A DNA stretch of 45,911 nt from an uncultured Bacilli bacterium (GTDB taxonomy: Bacteria > Bacillota_I > Bacilli_A > RF39 > UBA660): NCBI GenBank assembly GCA_947588895.1, contig CANQBF010000004.1, positions 1-45,911 on the forward strand, written 5' to 3'. This document shows positions 16,423 through 24,559 of the stretch, in pieces; position 1 is the stretch's first letter, and each line of letters begins with the position of its first letter. Position numbers and translations under genes: made by a program. The notes under the pieces were generated by a model that made no database searches, was not told the DNA's origin, and saw only the letters and a list, made by a program, of their open reading frames with translations.

Positions 16423-17980
16423 TTTCTTCTTCTGCCTCACTTTGCCATTTATTTATTAAACCATTAATAAATTTAATTGCATCTTCTATACTATATCTTG
16501 TTTCAGCATTTATTTCTTGGAATACTGCTTGTTGCCAAGAATTTAAATTATCATGAAAGATTCTTTTCATTCCTGAATTATCCATTAAACGCATATATTC
16601 AATTAAACTTGTTTTTGATAGTTTACTCATTTCAATAAAATTATCAATATTCATAACATAAGTAGCATTTTCTTTTGCTGGTTTTAAATCTTTAGTTTGC
16701 CAAAACTTTTCTAATATAACTACTCCATTTTGATAAACGAAAGCGTAATAACCTAAAAAGGAATTTTTACCCTCAATTGGTGTACCAATAAAATTAGAAT
16801 TCATCATAATATCTATCCGCATATTAGTTTCTTTTATTAAACCTTCATCAACATCTAATATTTCAATACCATTATCTTCTGTTACTTTTTCTTTTTTATT
16901 CTTTATAATGCCTTCGCCCTTAGGTAAAAATGTCCAATTAACTTGCGTTTCATTTGTATATAACATTTGTAATTTAGACATTAAATCAATATCTTTATAT
17001 TTATCTGGGTCATTTACTACTTCAGGTAACTTTATTAATTTAATTTCACTATGTCTTGCAATTAAACTTTCTAATTCTTTTAAATATTCAAAACGATTAT
17101 AATTATGGACTTTTCTTTTATTTGCTAAAACAAAATCTTTTAATACTGGATTATATTTTTTATTGTCTTTACTAATCATATGTAAAGCTTCTTTATAATA
17201 CATTAAATAGCCATAATTATTACTTAAACCACCATATTTATCTTCATTTACTAAATTGGTTTCATATATTATTTTAGCAAATAATAAGTAAAATACATCT
17301 TTATCAAAACAATCTGCTAATTTATGATAATCAATTTCTCTATCAAAAAAGTCACTTAAGACAATTAGGCCTTTTAATAAATCATTAAATATTCTATCTA
17401 AGTTATTTAAAAATTCTCTAAAACTTAAATCTTCTCCTTGAATACTTTTTTGAATTTCATAATCTTTTAAAGCATCATCATAATATATAGAATTTATTTC
17501 ATTATTCTTTAAATCTTTTATCTTAGCAAGTTTATCTTTTACTTCATTACTATATGCTAATTTAACTGCATCATCACTAATTGTAATATTATTATATAAA
17601 TCAATTAAATGATTTTTTTGTTCTTCAACAGTTTTATTTGTTAAGTCAATATTTTGATTAAAATAACTTAATAAGCTTTTAAAAAACATACTTTTAGAAA
17701 ATTTTAAACATCTACCTTGACTTCTATCATTTTTAGGAGTAGATAAAAAACACATATTAAACTTTAAAATATTACTTGCGGAAGTTCCAAACATTTGCTT
17801 AATTGGTTGAACATATATTTCTTTAAAAAATTCATCAAATAAATTTTTCTTATCTTCACTAATTAAAGCATTTTTATGTAAATTAGTCATGCCAAAAAGC
17901 CAGTCACCATCATAAGATGGGATTGGGTCAAAAATAATATCAGAACTACCATAATTTTTAAAGATTTCTTCTATATTCAT
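16406..17980 (-). CDS. hypothetical protein, 524 residues
   Basis: I do not recognise this protein. It is soluble, with no signal peptide or membrane span. The N-terminal half is mostly helical and charged; the region about 350-450 looks more strand-rich (NWTFLPKGEGII, MRIDIMMNSNFIG, FLGYYAFVYQNGVVILEKFW). No nucleotide-binding or metal motif is visible. It heads an operon with the 155-residue unknown and deoD, starting from an extended -10 promoter at 17999-18027. A link to nucleoside metabolism is possible only by context. Confidence 0.65.
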   Translation of the reverse strand: MNIEEIFKNYGSSDIIFDPIPSYDGDWLFGMTNLHKNALISEDKKNLFDEFFKEIYVQPIKQMFGTSASNILKFNMCFLSTPKNDRSQGRCLKFSKSMFFKSLLSYFNQNIDLTNKTVEEQKNHLIDLYNNITISDDAVKLAYSNEVKDKLAKIKDLKNNEINSIYYDDALKDYEIQKSIQGEDLSFREFLNNLDRIFNDLLKGLIVLSDFFDREIDYHKLADCFDKDVFYLLFAKIIYETNLVNEDKYGGLSNNYGYLMYYKEALHMISKDNKKYNPVLKDFVLANKRKVHNYNRFEYLKELESLIARHSEIKLIKLPEVVNDPDKYKDIDLMSKLQMLYTNETQVNWTFLPKGEGIIKNKKEKVTEDNGIEILDVDEGLIKETNMRIDIMMNSNFIGTPIEGKNSFLGYYAFVYQNGVVILEKFWQTKDLKPAKENATYVMNIDNFIEMSKLSKTSLIEYMRLMDNSGMKRIFHDNLNSWQQAVFQEINAETRYSIEDAIKFINGLINKWQSEAEEENERNL

Positions 17981-17998
17981 TATTTCACTCTCTAATTA

Positions 17999-18027
17999 AG
18001 TATAGCATGATTTTCTCTATTTTAAAA
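17999..18027 (-). promoter_or_regulatory. promoter of the unknown-unknown-deoD operon
   Basis: On the minus strand TATACT (18004-17999) with an extended TG and TTTTAA (18027-18022) are separated by 17 bases. They lie 19 bases before the ATG at 17980. Confidence 0.55.
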
Positions 18028-18059
18028 CTTATTTTCTTTATTTTACTTTTAATTTACAT

Positions 18060-18090
18060 TAATTTTACAATGTCATTAAATGTAAAATTA
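18060..18090. promoter_or_regulatory. perfect 10-bp inverted repeat between divergent promoters
   Basis: TAATTTTACA (18060-18069) and TGTAAAATTA (18081-18090) are perfect reverse complements with an 11-base spacer. The repeat ends one base before the -35 box of the rightward promoter. It is not placed as a terminator and looks like an operator, with the caution that AT-rich DNA yields such repeats by chance. Confidence 0.4.
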
Positions 18091-18091
18091 C

Positions 18092-18121
18092 TTGACTTAA
18101 TAACTTAAGTATTATTAAAAT
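18092..18121 (+). promoter_or_regulatory. promoter of the 205-residue hypothetical gene
   Basis: TTGACT (18092-18097) and TAAAAT (18116-18121) are 18 bases apart, 20 bases upstream of the coding start, and directly adjoin the inverted repeat at 18060-18090. Confidence 0.55.
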
Positions 18122-18141
18122 AATTTTAAGGAGTAGAAATT

Positions 18142-18759
18142 ATGAAGTATTTTAAAATTAAAGATAATTATTTAGTTAAATATAATATCATTATTGAAGA
18201 AGATAAATTAATTAAAATAAAAGAAGAATTAATAGAAAAATGTAGTATTAAAAGTAATATTAATTATATTACCGATAATCCTCCTTTTATAAAAAATTTA
18301 TTAGATTATCAAGAAAAATGTTTAGATGAGAATAAATATGAAATTAGTTATACTCAAATTTTTAATGATACCCTAGTATATGTTATTGATGGTTTACTTA
18401 AAGGAATGGTTGAAAATTTAGATTATTTATTTCATCCAGTAAAAAAAGATACTTCAAGAAAACAAATGATTATTGATAGTATTAATGATATTAATAATTA
18501 TATTTCAAGTTTAAATGATAATACTAAAGTTTTATTACACTACAATAATAGATTAAGAGAATTAAAAAATGAATTAAGTTTAATTGAAGAAAGAAATCAA
18601 AAACATAATTTAGCTTTACTATATATTCCTGAAATATTAACTTATATTCATTTTGAAGAAATAAAAAAATATCCATTACTAGATATTAAAAATTATGTTG
18701 AATTTTTAGAAATAGATAATTTCGATATTAAAACATTAAATAGAAAAAAAGAAAAGTAA
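18142..18759 (+). CDS. hypothetical coiled-coil protein
   Basis: A 205-residue soluble protein, one of the few rightward genes. It is rich in lysine, glutamate, isoleucine and asparagine. A likely helical hairpin or coiled coil covers about 105-160 (DSINDINNYISSLNDNTK, NRLRELKNELSLIEERNQ). No catalytic motif, signal peptide or membrane segment is visible. An AAGGAG RBS lies seven bases before the ATG, and the gene has its own promoter and A/T-rich terminator, so it is a single-gene unit. It stands divergent from the deoD operon and may share its operator. No function can be assigned. Confidence 0.65.
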   Translation: MKYFKIKDNYLVKYNIIIEEDKLIKIKEELIEKCSIKSNINYITDNPPFIKNLLDYQEKCLDENKYEISYTQIFNDTLVYVIDGLLKGMVENLDYLFHPVKKDTSRKQMIIDSINDINNYISSLNDNTKVLLHYNNRLRELKNELSLIEERNQKHNLALLYIPEILTYIHFEEIKKYPLLDIKNYVEFLEIDNFDIKTLNRKKEK

Positions 18760-18773
18760 TTTTTTTCTTTTTT
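18745..18773 (+). terminator. A/T-rich terminator of the 205-residue gene
   Basis: An 11-bp stem (18745-18755 with 18763-18773, one G-C pair) surrounds the stop codon in its loop and ends in a T-run. The stem is weak but well placed. Confidence 0.45.
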
Positions 18774-18878
18774 ATTTGAATATATTTCATTTCTAACTAA
18801 AAATTTAATATTTTTTCGTTAAAAAGGGAATAGATATTATAAATTTTTTTGATTCTTAATAATTGATTTTCTTATATT

Positions 18879-20102
18879 TTAATTTAGATTTTGAATAGTT
18901 CTTTCTTCTTTTATTGTTAAAACACAAAAAGATTCTAAATGTTCAGTATTCACAAACATATCCAATATTTTAAATTCTTTTATTTGATAATATTCATTTA
19001 ATAATTTTAAATCTCTCATTAAGGTACTTTCATCACACGAAATATAAATTATTTTATTAATTTTAGTTTCTATTATTTTATTAATGACCTTTTTATCTAC
19101 CCCACTTCTTGGTGGGTCTAAAATAATAGTATCATACTTATTAGTAATTTTATCTATTATTTTTTTAGTATCATCACAAATAAATTTAACATTATTAATA
19201 TTATTTAATTTAGCATTTTCATTAGCATTTAAAATAGCATTTTTGATTATTTCAACTCCTAAAACAGAATCACTATTTTGACTTGCAACTAGACTAAGAG
19301 TACCAACACCACAATATAAATCAATAATATTATGACTATTTAAAGTATGTTCATTAATAAGTAAAAATAACTTCGAACATATATAAGAATTTACTTGAAA
19401 AAAAGCATCATAACTAACTTTAAATTGATAATCATTAATTTTATCAATAAAATAATCTTTTCCATATATTAATTTGTTATTATAAATTATACCTATTACT
19501 TTAGTATTATTTATAAATTCATCTATATTATTTAATATATCATTACTATCAATAATAATTAACATTTCATCTAAATAATTAATTCTAATAGTTATATTAC
19601 CATTTTTAATATTTAATAATTTTATTTTACTAATAATATTATTAATATTCTCATTTACTAAAAAACATTTATTAACTACAATTAAATTATGACTACGATA
19701 TTCGTAAAAACCAATTTCACCATTCACTATTTTTAAACTAATTTTATTTCGATAATAATATTCTTTATCTGATTTAATTATTTCTTTTACTGAATAATTG
19801 ATATGATTCTTATTAAGTAAATTATTTATTTTATCTAATTTATAATCTAAACTATCATTTAAACTAATATTTAAAAAATCACAACCACCGCATTTATTAA
19901 AATAAGGACAAATAGCATTTATTCTTTTTAAAGATGGTTTTATTACTCTATTTATTTTACCTTCTAAATAATTCTTTTTATTATTAATAATATCTACTAA
20001 AACAATATCTCCAACTACAGTTTTAGGAACAAATATTACTTTATTATCTATATAACCAATACCTCTACCTAAATCATCATATTTTACTATTTCTACTTCC
20101 AT
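18879..20102 (-). CDS. rlmD: 23S rRNA (uracil-C5)-methyltransferase, RlmD/RumA family
   Basis: The enzyme methylates a uridine of 23S rRNA (or tRNA in close paralogues) at C5 using SAM. A TRAM RNA-binding domain covers about 1-55. The 4Fe-4S cysteines are C65, C71, C74 and C146. The SAM site IIDLYCGVGTLSLV and the catalytic cysteine with its helper in ISCDESTLMRD are all present. Length is 407 residues, slightly short for the family. It starts 9 bases after the P-loop NTPase gene, so they are co-transcribed. Which uridine is modified cannot be told, since Bacilli often have several paralogues. Confidence 0.88.
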   Translation of the reverse strand: MEVEIVKYDDLGRGIGYIDNKVIFVPKTVVGDIVLVDIINNKKNYLEGKINRVIKPSLKRINAICPYFNKCGGCDFLNISLNDSLDYKLDKINNLLNKNHINYSVKEIIKSDKEYYYRNKISLKIVNGEIGFYEYRSHNLIVVNKCFLVNENINNIISKIKLLNIKNGNITIRINYLDEMLIIIDSNDILNNIDEFINNTKVIGIIYNNKLIYGKDYFIDKINDYQFKVSYDAFFQVNSYICSKLFLLINEHTLNSHNIIDLYCGVGTLSLVASQNSDSVLGVEIIKNAILNANENAKLNNINNVKFICDDTKKIIDKITNKYDTIILDPPRSGVDKKVINKIIETKINKIIYISCDESTLMRDLKLLNEYYQIKEFKILDMFVNTEHLESFCVLTIKEERTIQNLN

Positions 20103-20111
20103 AACATTCCT

Positions 20112-21056
20112 TTATTTAATAGTTAAAATTCTTTTTAACCCTTTATCATATTCTAATTTTGTATTTATTAAATTTTCAAATATTAAATTACAATTACAAT
20201 CATTTAAATATTCTCCATTATTTAACTTAATATTTGCATTTAAATTTTCATAAAATAAATATATAAATTGTTTCATTAATGTAATATTACCATTAGTAAT
20301 ATTAATTAATCTATTTATATTATTCTGTGATAAAACTAATCTAATTCTTGTCTTTAAATTATTTTTATCAATTAAATTATAATATAAACTATATTTATCT
20401 AATATATCTTCAATAATTTTATCATTATAATTATACTCTATTGTAATAATTTGAGTTTCTTTTAAAATATTATTAGATAGATTATGATTATTATTAATCG
20501 CATATAAAACTTTAAATTTATTTTTAAGTTTATTATATATATAATTTTGATAATTAACATTATTAACAATTAAATCAAAATCATCTAAAACTAATAGATA
20601 ATTATTATTTATGTTACAGTGATTTAAATTTTTATTTAGTTCTTCTAATAATTCAACATAATCAATATTTATAATTTTGGGAATAATTAACATAAAAGCT
20701 TTTTCTTTTTTGGCTATATACTCTATATTAATTATATTTAATAAATTATTAATTCTTCGATAATAAAATAAGAATTCCATTTTAAAGTCATTATTTAAAT
20801 TAATATAATATAGTATTATTTTTTTGATTATTAATAAGATATGATAAATATTTTGGATATTTTTATTAATAAAATATTTTTTTTCATCAAAATTAATTGT
20901 AATATTAATAACATTTGGTAATTTACTTATTTCATTAATTATTGTTGTTTTACCAGAGCCATTATTTCCTTGTAAAAAGATTACATCTTTAGATGTATTT
21001 TGAATTTGTTCAATAATATTGGTAATTACATCTTCTACTAATAAATCTTTTTCCAT
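20112..21056 (-). CDS. P-loop NTPase of unknown function
   Basis: A 314-residue protein with a Walker A motif GNNGSGKTT at 30-38 and a Walker B-like LLVLDDFD around residue 155. The rest is extremely rich in asparagine and isoleucine and shows no second domain that I can name. The layout resembles STAND/AAA-type ATPases (a single ATPase core followed by helices) rather than ABC proteins, as no signature LSGGQ is present. It is 37 bases downstream of the SpoIIM-like gene and 9 before the rRNA methyltransferase. A role in sporulation is conceivable from the first neighbour only. Confidence 0.6.
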   Translation of the reverse strand: MEKDLLVEDVITNIIEQIQNTSKDVIFLQGNNGSGKTTIINEISKLPNVINITINFDEKKYFINKNIQNIYHILLIIKKIILYYINLNNDFKMEFLFYYRRINNLLNIINIEYIAKKEKAFMLIIPKIINIDYVELLEELNKNLNHCNINNNYLLVLDDFDLIVNNVNYQNYIYNKLKNKFKVLYAINNNHNLSNNILKETQIITIEYNYNDKIIEDILDKYSLYYNLIDKNNLKTRIRLVLSQNNINRLINITNGNITLMKQFIYLFYENLNANIKLNNGEYLNDCNCNLIFENLINTKLEYDKGLKRILTIK

Positions 21057-21093
21057 TAGAAATTCCTTTCATTTAAAATAGATTATATTACAT

Positions 21094-21654
21094 TTATTTT
21101 AATAAAGCAAATAATATTGGTGAAATAAAATAAAGTAAAATATTAATAATTAAAACAAATATAATTATATATAAACTATTTTTAAAGTTTTTGATTATTT
21201 TTTCTTGAATATTTAAATCTTTTTTATAAATTATAAAACCAATTGATAATCTACTAATAGTATTTATTTTATAAATAAATATTATCATTAAAATTAAAGT
21301 TAATAATTTATTAATTAAAAGATATAATATAATAAATATTATTCCTTTAATTGGAAATAAGGATATAAATGTAATAGTTAAAAATCCTAAAGAAAAACTT
21401 TCATAATATAAATAAAATATACTTAATGGAATACCGATAATAAGAAAAGATGATATTAATAAAAGGGACATAATTATTAAATCTTTTAAAATAGCATTAT
21501 AATGGATAACATCAAGACTTTTAATGGTATCATAAATATTTGTTTTAAGAGATTTTGATACAAAGAAAAAATAAAATAAACCACAAATAAAACCAATTAA
21601 GATTAATAAAGCTACAATAGTTATAAATAATTTGTGTTTTTTTATTCTTTGCAT
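21094..21654 (-). CDS. spoIIM: SpoIIM-like membrane protein
   Basis: SpoIIM acts with SpoIID and SpoIIP in the complex that remodels septal peptidoglycan and drives engulfment. This 186-residue protein has five or six membrane segments: one at 10-31, then a cluster from about 58 to the end. The central segment LSIFYLYYESFSLGFLTITF and the C-terminal helix ending in ISPILFALLK resemble the DUF95/SpoIIM family. It is a little shorter than the 214-residue Bacillus protein. The RBS CAGGAG lies in the loop of a strong hairpin whose stem contains the start codon. Family membership is likely, not certain. It is apart from the other spore genes. Confidence 0.6.
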   Translation of the reverse strand: MQRIKKHKLFITIVALLILIGFICGLFYFFFVSKSLKTNIYDTIKSLDVIHYNAILKDLIIMSLLLISSFLIIGIPLSIFYLYYESFSLGFLTITFISLFPIKGIIFIILYLLINKLLTLILMIIFIYKINTISRLSIGFIIYKKDLNIQEKIIKNFKNSLYIIIFVLIINILLYFISPILFALLK

Positions 21655-21689
21655 AATATTCTCCTGTATTCCAGTGAATATTATGCAAA
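21648..21689 (-). promoter_or_regulatory. 14-bp hairpin spanning the SpoIIM-like start codon
   Basis: TTTGCATAATATTC (21648-21661) and GAATATTATGCAAA (21676-21689) are perfect reverse complements with a 14-nt loop. In the minus-strand mRNA the AUG (21654-21652) falls in the 3' arm and the CAGGAG RBS in and beside the loop. The structure should control translation, or the same symmetry could be a protein-binding operator. Confidence 0.55.
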
Positions 21690-21745
21690 ATGTCTTTTAA
21701 AAATTCCAAATATATGATATATTTTTATTGTAATGGAGGATTTAT

Positions 21746-21838
21746 ATGAATAAAAAAACACGTAGAATCGTAGCGTGGGTTATGCTTTTTCTAATGATTG
21801 CTAGTGTTATTGTTGGAGTTATTGCTTATTTTATTTAA
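21746..21838 (+). CDS. DUF4044-like single-span micro-protein
   Basis: A 30-codon ORF with an excellent GGAGGA RBS five to six bases before the ATG. The product has a positive start (NKKTRR) followed by one membrane helix from about residue 9 to the end (WVMLFLMIASVIVGVIAYF). The shape recalls the short DUF4044 proteins found in Firmicutes, whose function is unknown to me. It is convergent with the prepilin peptidase gene and their stop codons overlap by four bases. It is too short for normal gene finders but is convincing by RBS and composition. Confidence 0.65.
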   Translation: MNKKTRRIVAWVMLFLMIASVIVGVIAYFI

Positions 21839-22605
21839 AAGATATCAAATAATCCTAGTAAATTAGAAAATTTATCAATAAAGGTAAATACAATTACCAT
21901 TGATGAAATCAAAAATGGACCATATGGAAGTTCATTTTTTTTAATTAAATAAATAGTTGCAACAGCATAAGGAAGAGCTAAAAATGCCGAAAATATTAAT
22001 GCAATTAAACTCATTCTAATGCCAATATCAGGATATCCTAAAGTAAGACCAATTAAGAAGCATAATTTAATATCTCCTCCCCCTAAAGATTCCCGATGAT
22101 ACATTTTATCTCCTAAAAGTTTAATTAAAAACATAAAGAAAAACAAAATAATTCCACAAAAAATACTATATAATGTCCCATTAAATCCAACTTCAAAATA
22201 TCTAATAATTATAATTAAAATACTACCAATAACTAAAGGACTATCTAAAATAATCATATACTTAAAATCACTAACAAAAATAATTAATGTAACTGAAACA
22301 ATTACTAAAAATATTCCTAATTTTAAAGTTAATCCAAAATATAAATAACCAATTAAAAATATACTAGCAGTAACTATTTCCATAATTAAATGCTCAATAC
22401 TTATTCTTTTACCACAATTATTACACTTACCTTTTTGTATTACATAAGAAAAAATTGGTATTAATTCATACCATTTTAATTCCTTATGACAATATTCACA
22501 ACGACTTCGGTCATTTATGACATTTTCACCTTTAGGAAGTCTTGTACCAATAACTAGATAAAATGAACCAAAAATAGCTCCGATAATGAATAATAATATT
22601 GCCAT
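21835..22605 (-). CDS. comC: prepilin peptidase (ComC/PilD, A24 family)
   Basis: A membrane aspartic peptidase that cleaves and N-methylates type IV prepilin-like proteins, needed for pili or for the competence pseudopilus. It has 256 residues with about seven to eight membrane segments. The N-terminal methylase part carries the two CxxC pairs (CEYCHKE, CNNCGKR). The catalytic aspartates are in FVSDFKYMIILD and in GGGDIKL. It lies 8 bases after the PilC/ComGB gene and is translated from the same transcript. The pseudopilin genes are not in the window. Confidence 0.9.
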   Translation of the reverse strand: MAILLFIIGAIFGSFYLVIGTRLPKGENVINDRSRCEYCHKELKWYELIPIFSYVIQKGKCNNCGKRISIEHLIMEIVTASIFLIGYLYFGLTLKLGIFLVIVSVTLIIFVSDFKYMIILDSPLVIGSILIIIIRYFEVGFNGTLYSIFCGIILFFFMFLIKLLGDKMYHRESLGGGDIKLCFLIGLTLGYPDIGIRMSLIALIFSAFLALPYAVATIYLIKKNELPYGPFLISSMVIVFTFIDKFSNLLGLFDIF

Positions 22606-22613
22606 AAAACTCC

Positions 22614-24146
22614 TTACATTACTTGTTCATACATTCCAAACATTGGGATAACTACTGAAATTATAATACCACCAACAACAACTGCTAAGAATGCAATTAA
22701 TACGGGTTCAATAAAAGCTTTTAAATTGTTAACGATATTACGATGTAATCCTTGATAATAATTACTAACTTTTTCCATCATATTATCAAGTTCACCAGTT
22801 GATTCACCAGTAACTATCATAAAGTATGCGACATCAGGAACAGCCCAATGGTCTTTAAATGCTTCTGATATTTTTTCGCCTTTAACGATGTTATTAATTG
22901 TTTTATATAATATCGATTTATAAATTTCATTATTAGTTATTTTACTTAAAATATCAATACTATCAGTAATAAATACGTTATTTCTAAGTAAAGATGAGAA
23001 AGTCTTAGTAAAGATTGCTAACTCATTATAAATAATAATATTTTTAACTACCGGTAGATGCATTAATACAATTTGAACAGTTCTTCTAAATGGTTTAACA
23101 TTTTTATAAGCAAATATGAAAATGATTATAAATAATGCTACACCAGCCACTATAAATAATATATTATGTTGAAGAAAATGACTAAAATTAATAACAAATG
23201 CTGTAATACCTGTAACTTTTACACTATTTTGTTCATAAATTTGAACGAATTGAGGAATAATATAAACTAAAATAAATGTTACAACGCCAATAGCAAATAC
23301 ACTAACGATTGCTGGATATGTCATGGCACTAGTCATTTGTTTATGAGTTTCAAATACTTCAGTATAATAATTAGACATATCTTCTAGAGTTTCTACTAAA
23401 GTACCACTTGCTTCAGCTGCTTTAATCATATTAATTAAGAATGCTGGGAACATATTGCCTTGTTTCTCTAACGCTGCTGAAAAAGAAGAACCTAAAACTA
23501 ATTCATAAGAAATAGCTTGTAAAGCTTTAGCTTTACTTTTCTTTTTCATTTGTCTTTCTAGTATTTTAACGGCATCATGTAAAGTAATTCCCGCTTTTAA
23601 ATAAGTAGATAATTGTTCTAGCAAGAAAATTAACTCTTTATTAGAAAGTTTATTTGAGCCAAAACCTGATTCTTTATACAAGAAATTTATCATATTACTT
23701 GTTTCAATACTATATACAGTATATCCTTCATTAATTAAGAATGCATTTATATCTAGTTTAGACATACCACTCATTGTTCCAGTAATAATCTTACCATTTT
23801 CATCTCTAACTTTATATTTATAAACATTAACTTCTTTACTTCTAGTTGCACCAGTTGTTTGTAAATCTTTAGCTAATTCATTATATTCTTGTTCTAGTTT
23901 AGCTAAAGTTTTTGCACTATAATTGTATTTCTTAACGGTATTAGCATTTTTATTTCCTGCTTGTGCTCCTTCAACTTTAGATGCTTTACTAAATTTCCAA
24001 GTTATCGTATTATAAAGCCATACAAATAAATCAAATGTAACTGCTTTTACACCTTTAAAAGCATATTCAAATATATAAAATATAACTAAAATAATATTTT
24101 TGAAAAAATTTGTAATAGGTGAACCTTTTTTTGTTTCTTCAATCAT
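22614..24146 (-). CDS. type II secretion/type IV pilus inner-membrane protein PilC (ComGB family)
   Basis: The platform protein on which the pilus ATPase acts. The C-terminal 340 residues contain two T2SSF domains, each followed by membrane helices (about 280-300 and 330-350, and at the C-terminus VLIAFLAVVVGGIIISVVIPMF). At 510 residues it is longer than ComGB (about 320-350). The extra N-terminal part has a hydrophobic stretch at 12-50 and a cytoplasmic linker, followed by a segment NVYKYKVRDENGKIITGTM..INEGYTVYSI (about 106-145) known from PilC N-termini. It is transcribed with the prepilin peptidase from a strong promoter. Pilus or DNA uptake function is inferred from the family. Confidence 0.9.
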   Translation of the reverse strand: MIEETKKGSPITNFFKNIILVIFYIFEYAFKGVKAVTFDLFVWLYNTITWKFSKASKVEGAQAGNKNANTVKKYNYSAKTLAKLEQEYNELAKDLQTTGATRSKEVNVYKYKVRDENGKIITGTMSGMSKLDINAFLINEGYTVYSIETSNMINFLYKESGFGSNKLSNKELIFLLEQLSTYLKAGITLHDAVKILERQMKKKSKAKALQAISYELVLGSSFSAALEKQGNMFPAFLINMIKAAEASGTLVETLEDMSNYYTEVFETHKQMTSAMTYPAIVSVFAIGVVTFILVYIIPQFVQIYEQNSVKVTGITAFVINFSHFLQHNILFIVAGVALFIIIFIFAYKNVKPFRRTVQIVLMHLPVVKNIIIYNELAIFTKTFSSLLRNNVFITDSIDILSKITNNEIYKSILYKTINNIVKGEKISEAFKDHWAVPDVAYFMIVTGESTGELDNMMEKVSNYYQGLHRNIVNNLKAFIEPVLIAFLAVVVGGIIISVVIPMFGMYEQVM

Positions 24147-24170
24147 AGTTAACTCCTCTATTCTAGAAAT

Positions 24171-24199
24171 ATTATAGCAAAACTTAAAAATAAAGTAAA
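24171..24199 (-). promoter_or_regulatory. promoter of pilC-prepilin peptidase
   Basis: On the minus strand TTTACT (24199-24194) and TATAAT (24176-24171) have a 17-base spacer, with an extended TG before the -10. The start site lies about 20 bases before the pilC ATG, which has a GAGGAG RBS. Confidence 0.7.
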
Positions 24200-24261
24200 T
24201 ATTAATTCTTTTATTTGGACAATAAAAAAATCTTTTGCATAAAATATACTAGGTGACAATT

Positions 24262-24552
24262 ATGTTTGGACCAAGATTAACACCAGGTTTATCAATATCT
24301 AAAGTTATTGGTGGTATATCTAAAACTTTAGGAGTTGTAAATCAAATTATTCCCATTTATAAAGAAGCTAAACCGATGATTAATAATGCTAGAAATGCTT
24401 TAAATATTATTAAAGAATTTAGTAATACTACTACAAATAGAGTTATGACTAAAAAGGAAGAAAATTTAAAACAAGTAAAAGAACAAATTACTAATATTAG
24501 TAATAAATTAAATAATTCTAGTCAAAATAAAGGTCCTACTTTTTTTCAGTAA
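24262..24552 (+). CDS. YqfQ-like (VrrA family) protein
   Basis: A 96-residue protein beginning MFGPRLTPG, followed by a helix with IIPIYKEAKPMINNARNALNI and a lysine-rich tail. The FGPR start and the Y-PMI--- pattern recall Bacillus YqfQ, a small coat-associated or sporulation-related protein encoded close to trmK and rpoD, which fits this location. I use ATG 24262, five bases after AGGTGA; a GTG at 24253 lies inside that RBS. It runs rightward and its end overlaps trmK on the other strand by 17 bases. Function is unknown; the family match is from memory of the motif and is tentative. Confidence 0.55.
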   Translation: MFGPRLTPGLSISKVIGGISKTLGVVNQIIPIYKEAKPMINNARNALNIIKEFSNTTTNRVMTKKEENLKQVKEQITNISNKLNNSSQNKGPTFFQ

Positions 24553-24559
24553 GACCTTT
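24529..24559. terminator. bidirectional terminator between yqfQ-like gene and trmK
   Basis: AAAGGTCCTACT (24529-24540) and AGTAAGACCTTT (24548-24559) form a 12-bp stem with one mismatch (a G-U pair on the minus strand) and a 7-nt loop. The stem overlaps both coding ends, and each flank is A/T-rich. Confidence 0.6.
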
